Part shown: positions 1-5,464 of the stretch, in pieces
Position numbering within the stretch: the stretch's first letter is position 1
Layout: every line of letters starts with the position of its first letter
Assembly (NCBI GenBank): GCA_002339725.1
Contig: DDKN01000089.1
Location: forward strand, 26,158 to 35,471
Direction: 5' to 3'
DNA length: 9,314 bases
DNA from: Thiobacillus sp. UBA2597
GTDB taxonomy: Bacteria > Pseudomonadota > Gammaproteobacteria > Burkholderiales > Thiobacillaceae
Program-made: the position numbers and the translations under genes
The notes under the pieces: generated by a model
What the model saw: the letters and a program-made list of their open reading frames with translations, nothing else
What the model was told of the DNA's origin: nothing
Database searches by the model: none

Positions 1-377
1 AAAAGACCGCCCAGGCGACCAGTGAGATCAGCAACATGATCCAGAGCATCCAGGAGGAAACCCAGCAGGCGATCGAGGCGATCGCCAACGGCATGAACGA
101 GGCCGAATCGGGGGTCGGTACCGTGCGCGAAACCAGTGACGCCTTGCAGCAGATCACCGCCAGCTTCGACCAGGTGGCGCGCATGGTGAAGGAGATCGCC
201 CAGGCCACGGGGGTGCAGAATCAGGCCGTGCAAAACGTGCTCAACAACATCGAGCAGATCGAAGCGATCAATCGCAAGACCCTGGAAAACAGCGAGCAGG
301 GGGTCGCCATGGCCGGTCAGCTGGCCAGCCAGGCCAACAGCCTGGATGATGCGGTGAAGGCCTTCAAACTCAACTGA
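1..377 (+). CDS. Methyl-accepting chemotaxis protein, C-terminal end (partial)
   Basis: This is the last ~124 residues of a chemoreceptor whose 5' part lies outside the window; the reading frame enters at base 3. The fragment is almost entirely amphipathic helix. It is rich in Q, A, E and N, with the heptad pattern of the descending arm of the cytoplasmic signalling hairpin (for example TSEISNMIQSIQEET, then TSDALQQITASFDQVARMVKEI). In this family the segment follows the CheA/CheW-contacting tip and carries glutamine/glutamate pairs that serve as methylation sites; the EETQQA stretch is a plausible one. The protein ends in KAFKLN with no NWETF-type CheR-binding pentapeptide, which is common in non-enteric receptors. 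The ligand-binding domain is not visible, so the stimulus is unknown. It reads toward the cytochrome gene, but that gene appears to have its own promoter. Confidence 0.9.
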   Translation, partial: KTAQATSEISNMIQSIQEETQQAIEAIANGMNEAESGVGTVRETSDALQQITASFDQVARMVKEIAQATGVQNQAVQNVLNNIEQIEAINRKTLENSEQGVAMAGQLASQANSLDDAVKAFKLN

Positions 378-382
378 AGGAT

Positions 383-396
383 TTGACCCAGATCAA
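383..396 (+). promoter_or_regulatory. FNR/Anr/Dnr-type binding site upstream of the cytochrome c gene
   Basis: TTGAC-CCAG-ATCAA matches the FNR-family consensus TTGAT-N4-ATCAA at nine of ten defined positions. Its centre (389.5) lies about 40.5 bp upstream of the start point predicted from the GATAAT element at 418-423, which is the class II activation geometry of FNR and CRP-family regulators. Genes for cytochrome c551-type carriers are often induced at low oxygen or with nitrogen oxides by FNR/Anr/Dnr, so context agrees. The match is seen directly; which regulator binds is inferred. Confidence 0.68.
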
Positions 397-417
397 GGAC
401 GACGACGTTGCCTTGAC

Positions 418-423
418 GATAAT
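418..423 (+). promoter_or_regulatory. Predicted -10 element of the cytochrome c promoter
   Basis: GATAAT matches the sigma-70 -10 consensus TATAAT in five of six positions. It predicts transcription starting near base 430, giving a leader of about 47 nt. There is no good -35 hexamer at the matching distance; instead the FNR-type box occupies that region, as expected for an activator-dependent promoter. Confidence 0.5.
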
Positions 424-440
424 GGCAAACACGCCATTAT
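419..440 (+). repeat. Perfect 8-bp inverted repeat overlapping the -10/start region
   Basis: Arms ATAATGGC (419-426) and GCCATTAT (433-440) are exact reverse complements separated by AAACAC. The repeat overlaps the predicted -10 element and start point of the cytochrome promoter and is followed by a weakly T-rich stretch (441-450). It could be a repressor operator, a weak terminator for the chemoreceptor gene, or a hairpin at the very 5' end of the cytochrome mRNA. The symmetry is certain; the role is not. Confidence 0.5.
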
Positions 441-476
441 TAATTTTGTTAACTCCAAGCCCGAAAGGAACCGATC

Positions 477-779
477 ATGAAAACCCTCACCCTAGCCCTC
501 GTTGCTGCCGGCCTGGCCATCGCCGGCCCTGCCCTGGCCGATGAGGCCATGGCCAAGAAGAACATGTGCATGAACTGCCACAGCGTCGACAAGAAGCTGA
601 TGGGCCCCTCGTTCAAGGACATCGCGGCCAAGTACAAGGGCAACAAGGACGCCGAGAAGATCCTCGCCGAGAGCATCGTCAAGGGCAGCAAGGACAAGTT
701 CGGCAAGGTGCCGATGCCGCCGCAGCCCAAGGCCGCCGCCGACTCCGCCGCCCTGGCCAAGTGGATCATGACCCTCTAG
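477..779 (+). CDS. Periplasmic monohaem cytochrome c, c551/c552 type
   Basis: The 100-residue precursor begins with a classic Sec signal peptide (MKTLTLALVAAG..., cleavage likely after ALA at residue 21). The mature protein is about 79 residues. A single haem-attachment motif CMNCH sits at residues 31-35. The sixth haem ligand is probably Met80 in VPMPP, and GPSFKDIAAKYKG at 43-55 and LAKWIMTL at the end match the small class I fold of Pseudomonas cytochrome c551 (nirM) and related c552/c8 proteins. Such carriers shuttle electrons in the periplasm from the bc1 complex to terminal oxidases, nitrite reductase or cytochrome c peroxidase; the partner here is not shown. The start is supported by a purine-rich site (AAAGGAA, 464-470). 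The gene looks monocistronic: own FNR-type promoter upstream and a strong terminator just downstream. The family is confident, the specific partner unknown. Confidence 0.93.
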   Translation: MKTLTLALVAAGLAIAGPALADEAMAKKNMCMNCHSVDKKLMGPSFKDIAAKYKGNKDAEKILAESIVKGSKDKFGKVPMPPQPKAAADSAALAKWIMTL

Positions 780-794
780 AGCCATTCCTCCTCG

Positions 795-826
795 AAAAAA
801 AAGCGGGGCCTGCCCCGCTTTTTTTT
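795..826 (+). terminator. Strong symmetrical rho-independent terminator
   Basis: Eight A residues (795-802) precede a GC stem GCGGGG (803-808) / CCCCGC (813-818) with a CCTG loop, followed by eight T residues (819-826). On the plus strand it ends the cytochrome transcript 15 bp after its stop codon. Because the A tract mirrors the T tract it would also work on the minus strand. It insulates ahpC from read-through. Confidence 0.95.
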
Positions 827-844
827 CGCCCCGCGCCCTGCCCG

Positions 845-881
845 ATTGATTGACGTTATCGATCGATACGATCGCAACTAT
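845..881 (+). promoter_or_regulatory. Possible OxyR-type binding site upstream of ahpC
   Basis: Hand alignment to the four-element OxyR motif (ATAG / CTAT / ATAG / CTAT spaced at 11 bp, with flanking T and A positions) gives 14 of 20 defined positions. ATTG is at 845-848, TTAT at 856-859, TACG at 867-870 and a perfect CTAT at 878-881. The third element is poor. The site would end next to the expected -35 region of the predicted promoter (-10 at 907-912), the usual place for OxyR to contact RNA polymerase. ahpC is a classic OxyR target, which makes this plausible but unproven. Confidence 0.35.
857..868. repeat. 12-bp perfect palindrome TATCGATCGATA
   Basis: TATCGATCGATA is its own reverse complement and lies about 51-62 bp upstream of the predicted ahpC start point. 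It falls within the candidate OxyR region but does not match the OxyR half-site orientation, so it could instead be a site for another dimeric regulator. No function can be assigned from the sequence. Confidence 0.4.
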
Positions 882-906
882 TCATTATCCAAATCAATTA
901 GGTTTC

Positions 907-912
907 TCTAAT
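907..912 (+). promoter_or_regulatory. Predicted -10 element of the ahpC promoter
   Basis: TCTAAT matches TATAAT in five of six positions and predicts a start near base 919, about 45 nt before the ahpC ATG. The corresponding -35 (ATTATC, 884-889) is very poor, as expected for a promoter needing an activator such as OxyR. A small hairpin GCTTG-AAA-CAAGC (924-936) would lie in the leader. Confidence 0.35.
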
Positions 913-963
913 ATTCGCCCGTCGCTTGAAACAAGCCGACCTACCCAACTTAAGGAGAATTCA

Positions 964-1530
964 ATGCAGTCTTTGATCAACACCCAGGTTCAACCCTTCA
1001 AGGCCCACGCGTTCCATAACGGCAAGTTCATCGAGGTCACCGAGAAGGATCTGCACGGCAAGTGGTCCGTCCTGATCTTCATGCCGGCCGCCTTCACCTT
1101 CAACTGCCCGACCGAGATCGAGGATGCCGCCGACAACTATGCCGAGTTCGAGAAGGCCGGCGCCGAGGTGTACATCGTCACCACCGACACCCACTTCTCG
1201 CACAAGGTGTGGCATGAGACCTCGCCCGCCGTGGGCAAGGCCAAGTTTCCGCTGGTGGGCGACCCCACCCACACCCTGACCAATGCCTTCGGCGTGCACA
1301 TCCCGGAAGAGGGCCTGGCCCTGCGCGGCACTTTCATTCTCAATCCCGAGGGGATCATCAAGACCATGGAAGTGCATGACAACGCCATCGCCCGCGATGT
1401 GAAGGAAACCCTGCGCAAGCTGAAGGCCGCCCAGTACGTCGCCGCCCACCCGAACGAGGTCTGCCCGGCCAAGTGGAAGGAAGGCGAAGCCACCCTGACG
1501 CCGTCGCTGGACCTGGTCGGCAAGATCTAA
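964..1530 (+). CDS. ahpC: Alkyl hydroperoxide reductase peroxiredoxin subunit AhpC
   Basis: A 188-residue typical 2-Cys peroxiredoxin that reduces hydrogen peroxide, alkyl hydroperoxides and peroxynitrite in the cytoplasm and is re-reduced by AhpF. The peroxidatic cysteine is Cys48 in MPAAFTFNCPTEIE, and the resolving cysteine is Cys167 in NEVCPAKW near the C-terminus. Arg121 in LALRGTF and the early Pro41/Thr45 environment complete the active site. Length equals the family norm (E. coli 187). The wording of the active site and of the ends (SLINTQVQPFKA at the start, SLDLVGKI at the end) is close to the Pseudomonas-type AhpC. The ATG at 964 is preferred to an in-frame TTG at 850 because a perfect TAAGGAG (951-957) sits six bases upstream and the family's N-terminus begins here. 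ahpF follows after 116 bp in the same direction. Confidence 0.98.
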   Translation: MQSLINTQVQPFKAHAFHNGKFIEVTEKDLHGKWSVLIFMPAAFTFNCPTEIEDAADNYAEFEKAGAEVYIVTTDTHFSHKVWHETSPAVGKAKFPLVGDPTHTLTNAFGVHIPEEGLALRGTFILNPEGIIKTMEVHDNAIARDVKETLRKLKAAQYVAAHPNEVCPAKWKEGEATLTPSLDLVGKI

Positions 1531-1538
1531 ACCGCCGT

Positions 1539-1556
1539 GCCCGGGACACCCCGGGC
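1539..1556 (+). repeat. GC-rich hairpin just after ahpC
   Basis: GCCCGGG (1539-1545) and CCCGGGC (1550-1556) form a perfect 7-bp stem with an ACAC loop, starting 9 bases after the ahpC stop codon. There is no following T tract, so it is not a canonical intrinsic terminator. It may protect the ahpC mRNA 3' end, slow transcription into ahpF, or mark an RNA processing site. Confidence 0.7.
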
Positions 1557-1565
1557 GCACCCCCA

Positions 1566-1618
1566 GATGGCAAAACCAAGGCGCTCGGCTCACGCGCCGG
1601 CGCCTTCATCTTGCCATC
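1566..1618 (+). repeat. Long three-tier stem-loop between ahpC and ahpF
   Basis: Nested complementary arms are visible: GATGGCAA (1566-1573) with TTGCCATC (1611-1618), AAGGCGC (1578-1584) with GCGCCTT (1600-1606), and CGGC (1586-1589) with GCCG (1596-1599). The outer two stems are joined by a symmetrical 4x4 internal loop (AACC against CATC). The total is 19 base pairs in 53 nt. No T run follows. Placed 28 bases before the ahpF start, it could lower AhpF output relative to AhpC or be a ribonuclease processing site. Pairing is seen directly; the role is inferred. Confidence 0.72.
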
Positions 1619-1646
1619 CGAACCGAACCGATTGCTGGAGAACACC

Positions 1647-3227
1647 ATGCTCGACGCCAACATCAAGGCCCAACTCAAGGGCTATCTGGAAAAGCTCGTG
1701 AACCCGATCGAGCTCGTCGCTTCGCTCGACGACAGTGCCAAGTCGCGCGAGATGCGGGCATTGCTGGAGGACATTGCCAGCCTGTCCGCCAAGGTCGCGT
1801 TGATCGAAAGCGGCCACGATGCCCGCAAACCCTCCTTCACCGTCGGCAAGGTGGGCGAGCCCGCCCGCATCGGCTTTGCCGGCCTGCCCATGGGGCATGA
1901 ATTCACCTCGCTCATCCTGGCCCTGCTCCAGGCCAGCGGCTATGCGCCCAAGATCGGCGAGGACGAGATCGAACAGATCAAGGCGCTCTCCGGGGAGCTT
2001 CGCTTCGAGACCTATATTTCCCTCTCCTGCCACAACTGCCCGGACGTGGTGCAGGCCCTCAATGCCATGGCCGCGCTGAATCCGAACATCCACCACGTCA
2101 TGATCGACGGGGCGTTGAACCAGGCCGAGGTCGAGGCGCGCCAAATCATGGCCGTGCCCAGTGTCTGGCTCAACGGCGCGCCCTTCGCCGACGGTCGCAT
2201 GACGCTGGAGGAAATCCTCGCCAAGCTCGACACCGGCGCGGCCGAGCGCGAGGCGGCCAAGCTGGCGGAAAAGGCGCCGTTCGACGTGCTGGTGGTGGGC
2301 GGCGGCCCGGCCGGCGCCGCGGCGGCGGTCTATGCGGCGCGCAAGGGCATCCGCACCGGCGTGCTGGCCGAGCGCTTCGGCGGTCAGGTGATGGACACCC
2401 TGGCGATCGAGAACCTGATCTCAGTGCCCCACACCGACGGCCCCAAGCTCGGCCGCGCCCTGGAAGAGCACGTGAAGGAATACCCGGTGGACATCATGAA
2501 CCTGCAGCGCGCCGAGGCCCTGATTCCGGGCGACGCCGGCAGTTACCACGAGCTGCGCCTGGCCAACGGCGCGGTGCTCAAGGCCAGGAGCGTAATCCTC
2601 GCCACCGGCGCCCGCTGGCGCGAGCTCAACGTGCCGGGCGAGCAGGAATACCGCGGCAAGGGCGTTGCCTACTGCCCGCACTGCGACGGCCCGCTGTTCC
2701 GCGGCAAGCGCGTGGCGGTGATCGGCGGCGGCAACTCCGGGGTCGAGGCGGCGATCGACCTGGCCGGTATTGTCGGCCACGTCACCCTGCTCGAGTTCGG
2801 CGACACCCTGCGCGCCGACGCGGTGCTGCAGGACAAGCTCATGAGCCTGCCCAATGTCAGCGTGATCAAGAGCGCCCAGACCACCGAGATCACCGGTGAC
2901 GGCAGCAAGGTCAATGGCCTGACTTACACCGACCGGAGCAGCGGCCGCTCCCAGACCCTCGCCCTGGAAGGGGTGTTCGTCCAGATCGGCCTGTTGCCCA
3001 ACACCGATTGGCTCAAGGGCACGGTCGAACTGACGAAGTTCGGCGAGATCGTGGTCGACGCCCGCGGCCAGACCTCGATACCCGGCATCTTCGCCGCCGG
3101 CGACTGCACCACCGTGCCCTACAAGCAGATCATCATCGCCATGGGCGAGGGGGCCAAGGCCAGCCTGTCGGCCTTCGACCACCTGATCCGCACCTCCGTG
3201 CCGACCAAGGAGGCCGCTGCCGCCTGA
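1647..3227 (+). CDS. ahpF: Alkyl hydroperoxide reductase flavoprotein subunit AhpF
   Basis: A 526-residue NADH-dependent disulfide reductase that passes electrons to AhpC. The N-terminal domain (about 1-200) is the double thioredoxin-like fold with its redox pair Cys128/Cys131 in SCHNCPDVVQ. The C-terminal part is the thioredoxin-reductase-like flavoprotein: FAD-binding GGGPAG at 218-223, the second redox pair Cys343/Cys346 in YCPHCDGPLF, the NADH-binding GGGNSG at 360-365, and the FAD-contacting AAGDC at 483-487. Length matches E. coli AhpF (521). The ATG at 1647 is chosen because GGAG (1637-1640) is six bases upstream and the protein begins like the family (MLDANIKAQLKGYLEKL). The upstream in-frame extension would run into ahpC and the hairpins. 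The gene is probably co-transcribed with ahpC; its stop codon directly abuts that of folA on the other strand. Confidence 0.98.
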   Translation: MLDANIKAQLKGYLEKLVNPIELVASLDDSAKSREMRALLEDIASLSAKVALIESGHDARKPSFTVGKVGEPARIGFAGLPMGHEFTSLILALLQASGYAPKIGEDEIEQIKALSGELRFETYISLSCHNCPDVVQALNAMAALNPNIHHVMIDGALNQAEVEARQIMAVPSVWLNGAPFADGRMTLEEILAKLDTGAAEREAAKLAEKAPFDVLVVGGGPAGAAAAVYAARKGIRTGVLAERFGGQVMDTLAIENLISVPHTDGPKLGRALEEHVKEYPVDIMNLQRAEALIPGDAGSYHELRLANGAVLKARSVILATGARWRELNVPGEQEYRGKGVAYCPHCDGPLFRGKRVAVIGGGNSGVEAAIDLAGIVGHVTLLEFGDTLRADAVLQDKLMSLPNVSVIKSAQTTEITGDGSKVNGLTYTDRSSGRSQTLALEGVFVQIGLLPNTDWLKGTVELTKFGEIVVDARGQTSIPGIFAAGDCTTVPYKQIIIAMGEGAKASLSAFDHLIRTSVPTKEAAAA

Positions 3228-3710
3228 TCAGGCCCGCTCGTAGGTCACGAAGTGATAGGCCAGCCCCGCCGCGCTGACCTGGCGCTCGCGCGCGGTCTCG
3301 CGCCAGGCCTTGCTGTCGAAGGCGGGGAAATAGGCATCGCCCGGGTATTCCTGCTGGATCTCGGTGAGATAGAGCCGGTCGGCCCGGGGCAGGATCTGGC
3401 GGTAGAGCTCGGCACCGCCGACGAAGAAGATGTCGGGATCGTCACCGCAGGCGGCGATGGCGGCATCGATCGAGTGGGCGATGAGGCAGCCCTCGACCCG
3501 GTAGTCGGGATCGCGGCTGACGATGACGGTGGTGCGCCCGGGCAGCGGGCGGCCAATGGACTCGTAGGTCTTGCGCCCCATGATGATGTGGTGGCCCATG
3601 GTCAGCGCCTTGAAGTGCTTAAGGTCTTCCGGCAGGTGCCAGGGCAGGGTGTTGGCTATGCCGATCACCCGGTTCTTCGCCATGGCGGCGATGACGTTGA
3701 TGCGCGCCAT
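3228..3710 (-). CDS. folA: Dihydrofolate reductase
   Basis: A 160-residue chromosomal-type dihydrofolate reductase (E. coli 159), reducing dihydrofolate to tetrahydrofolate with NADPH. Visible signatures are the N-terminal MARINVIAAMAKNRVIG, the Met20-loop region TLPWHLPEDLKHF (residues 21-33) with the catalytic acid aligning to Asp29, MGRKTYESIGRPLPGRT (44-60) for cofactor binding, and FFVGGAELYRQILPRAD (95-111) with the conserved Gly-Gly. It starts two bases after the thyA stop codon, and its weak upstream site (GGTGTGAG) overlaps that stop, so translation is probably coupled to thyA. The product regenerates the folate that ThyA oxidises. Its TGA abuts the ahpF TGA on the opposite strand, with no terminator between. 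Confidence 0.98.
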   Translation of the reverse strand: MARINVIAAMAKNRVIGIANTLPWHLPEDLKHFKALTMGHHIIMGRKTYESIGRPLPGRTTVIVSRDPDYRVEGCLIAHSIDAAIAACGDDPDIFFVGGAELYRQILPRADRLYLTEIQQEYPGDAYFPAFDSKAWRETARERQVSAAGLAYHFVTYERA

Positions 3711-3712
3711 GC

Positions 3713-4525
3713 TCACACCGCCACCGGCGCCTTGATCGCCGGGTGCGGATCGTAACCTTCGAGCGTGAAGTCTTCGTACTTGAAGCCGAAGATGTCGGTC
3801 ACCGCGGGGTTGAGGCGCATGGTCGGCAGTGGCCGGAAGTCGCGCGAGAGCTGCAGGTTCACCTGTTCCAGGTGATTGAGATAGATGTGGGCGTCGCCCA
3901 GGGTGTGGACGAAGTCGCCCGGCCGCAGATTGCAGACCTGGGCCATCATCATGGTGAGCAGGGCGTAGCTCGCGATGTTGAAGGGCACGCCGAGGAAGAT
4001 GTCGGCGCTGCGCTGGTAGAGCTGGCAGGACAGCCGACCCGGGCCACCGGCGGGGTCGGGCGCCACATAGAACTGAAAGAAGGCATGGCAGGGCGGCAGC
4101 TTCATCTTGTCGAGCTCGCCCACGTTCCAGGCCGAGACGATGAGCCGGCGTGAATCGGGGTTGGTCTTGATCTGTTCGACCACCTGGCTGATCTGATCGA
4201 TGTGGCGGCCGTCGGCGGTCGGCCAGGAGCGCCATTGCGAACCGTAGACCGGGCCGAGGTTGCCCTCCGCGTCGGCCCATTCATCCCAGATGGTGACGCC
4301 GTTTTCCTTGAGGTAGCGGATGTTGGTGTCGCCCTTCAGGAACCAGAGCAGCTCGTGGATGATGGATTTGAGGTGGACCTTCTTGGTGGTGAGCAGGGGA
4401 AAGCCCTTGGCCAGATCGAAACGCATCTGATAGCCGAACACGGAAAGGGTGCCGGTGCCGGTGCGGTCGGATTTCTCCACGCCATGGGCGAGCACATGGC
4501 GCAACAGGTCGTGGTACTGCTGCAT
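3713..4525 (-). CDS. thyA: Thymidylate synthase (ThyA type)
   Basis: A 270-residue folate-dependent thymidylate synthase converting dUMP to dTMP while oxidising methylene-tetrahydrofolate to dihydrofolate. The nucleophile is Cys146 in LPPCHAFFQFYV. Other conserved blocks are the phosphate-binding Arg21 in SDRTGTGT, the region FPLLTTKKVHLKSIIHELLWFLKG (first part at 42-50), the RSADIFLGVPFNIASYALL block with Asp175 and Asn183, and DAHIYLNH at 211-218. The length is close to the 264 of E. coli. Its ATG shares one base with the stop codon of the PilZ gene (TAATG), and AAGGA (4535-4539 on the complement) precedes it, so translation is likely coupled. folA follows immediately, a widespread and functionally sensible pair. 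Confidence 0.98.
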   Translation of the reverse strand: MQQYHDLLRHVLAHGVEKSDRTGTGTLSVFGYQMRFDLAKGFPLLTTKKVHLKSIIHELLWFLKGDTNIRYLKENGVTIWDEWADAEGNLGPVYGSQWRSWPTADGRHIDQISQVVEQIKTNPDSRRLIVSAWNVGELDKMKLPPCHAFFQFYVAPDPAGGPGRLSCQLYQRSADIFLGVPFNIASYALLTMMMAQVCNLRPGDFVHTLGDAHIYLNHLEQVNLQLSRDFRPLPTMRLNPAVTDIFGFKYEDFTLEGYDPHPAIKAPVAV

Positions 4526-5424
4526 TAGAGGGTGTCCTTGAAGATGAGCGTGTAGACCAGGTTCATCAGGAACAGCTGCTGGTGCTGGTTGAGGTTTTCG
4601 AATTGCAGGCCGTAGACATGGCTCAGCTGGCCGTCGGGGCCGGTCTCGGTCGTGGCGGAACGCACCTGCGCCGCCACCTGCACCGCCTCCTCGATCTCGC
4701 CGACATGGGCCTTGAAGCCGAGAAACAGGGTGGCATCCTTGCTGGCGATCGGCTGGCCGATCACCAGGCGGGCGCCGCCGACGCTGATGTCGTTGATCAG
4801 CCCGGTGGCAACGGGGGTGCCGCCCGGCTTGTCGTACAGGGTGGCCTCCAGTTCCACCGGGGCGCGCATGGCCTTGCGCAGGCGCATGGTCTGCACCCCG
4901 GTCGGATAGGACAGGTGCAGATAGGGATAAGGGGCGTACTGCACCTTGAGCACCCGGGCGCCGAAGGTCCCGATCGCCAGGCCGGAGAACACCCGCACGT
5001 TGAAGGTCTGGCCATCGACGATGGGCATCAGTTTGCCGCCGGTCTCGGGCACGCTGGTCAACAGGCTGTGACCCTTGTGGTAACCGATCAGGTGCACCTT
5101 GTAGGTTTCCTTGGCCCCGGCGGCCAGCGGCTGCAATTGCACCACCTCGCCCGGCAGCAGCTTGAGGTTCTCGAACGGGGTCAGCTCGGCCGCCCGGATC
5201 CGGGTCTCGTCGGCCACCACTTCGGGCGCCGGCCCGCGTTCGCGCCCGAACACCTCGCGGAACAGGCCGCGCTGGAGCAGGCCGCTCACCTGGTTCAGAC
5301 TTTGCACCACCTGGCCGCGACTTAGCAGCAGCCGGCCCTGGGCATCGTAAGCCGACCAGGGCAAAGGCTGCCCGACCACGATTTCGGAGGCGCGCACCCG
5401 GACCAGATCTTTCGACTCAGGCAT
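4525..5424 (-). CDS. YcgR-like PilZ-domain protein, probable c-di-GMP receptor
   Basis: A 299-residue cytoplasmic protein with no signal peptide or membrane segment. Residues ~1-60 (VRASEIVVGQPLPWSAYDAQG, LLLSRGQVV) resemble the small N-terminal domain found ahead of HD-GYP and PilZ modules. Residues ~88-175 (GEVVQLQPL, YKVHLIGYHKGHSLL, FNVRVFSG) fit the YcgR N-domain. From ~178 a PilZ domain follows with the c-di-GMP-binding RLRKAMR (Arg183 and Arg187 of RxxxR) and NDISVGGARL (Asp212, Ser214, Gly217 of D/NxSxxG), so both binding motifs are intact. YcgR proteins act as flagellar brakes when c-di-GMP is high; whether this one does is inferred. I prefer the ATG at 5424, with GGGGAAGG just upstream, over a TTG at 5439. 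It overlaps thyA by one base and lies 40 bp after the upstream unknown gene. Confidence 0.88.
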   Translation of the reverse strand: MPESKDLVRVRASEIVVGQPLPWSAYDAQGRLLLSRGQVVQSLNQVSGLLQRGLFREVFGRERGPAPEVVADETRIRAAELTPFENLKLLPGEVVQLQPLAAGAKETYKVHLIGYHKGHSLLTSVPETGGKLMPIVDGQTFNVRVFSGLAIGTFGARVLKVQYAPYPYLHLSYPTGVQTMRLRKAMRAPVELEATLYDKPGGTPVATGLINDISVGGARLVIGQPIASKDATLFLGFKAHVGEIEEAVQVAAQVRSATTETGPDGQLSHVYGLQFENLNQHQQLFLMNLVYTLIFKDTL

Positions 5425-5464
5425 GACCTTCCCCGGCAATCGCGGACATCGCTCGCTTCATTTT

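Noticed and set aside
850..963. 38-codon N-terminal extension of ahpC from a TTG start
   Set aside because: It covers the regulatory region; the ATG at 964 has a perfect ribosome site and matches the family N-terminus.
1539..1618. Intrinsic terminator ending ahpC
   Set aside because: Both hairpins lack the T tract required; the two genes are functionally linked and same-strand, so full termination is unlikely.
1473..1646. 58-codon upstream extension of ahpF
   Set aside because: It would start inside ahpC and translate the hairpin region; the ATG at 1647 has a good ribosome site and the family start.
2421..3182. 253-codon minus-strand open frame inside ahpF
   Set aside because: Shadow of AhpF, whose redox and nucleotide-binding motifs run through the same bases.
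3711..4280. Long upstream extension of the folA frame through thyA
   Set aside because: Out-of-frame shadow of thyA; dihydrofolate reductase begins at 3710.
4582..5325. 247-codon plus-strand open frame opposite the PilZ gene
   Set aside because: Low-information composition rich in H, G, Q and L; the minus strand encodes conserved PilZ motifs with proper ribosome site and coupling.
5425..5439. TTG start five codons upstream for the PilZ gene
   Set aside because: The extra codons overlap the GGGGAAGG site that fits the ATG at 5424; not excluded but less likely.
5417..5461. 14-codon minus-strand open frame between the unknown gene and the PilZ start
   Set aside because: It could act as a coupling leader because it ends just past the PilZ ATG, but it has no ribosome site or recognisable content, so chance is the simpler reading.
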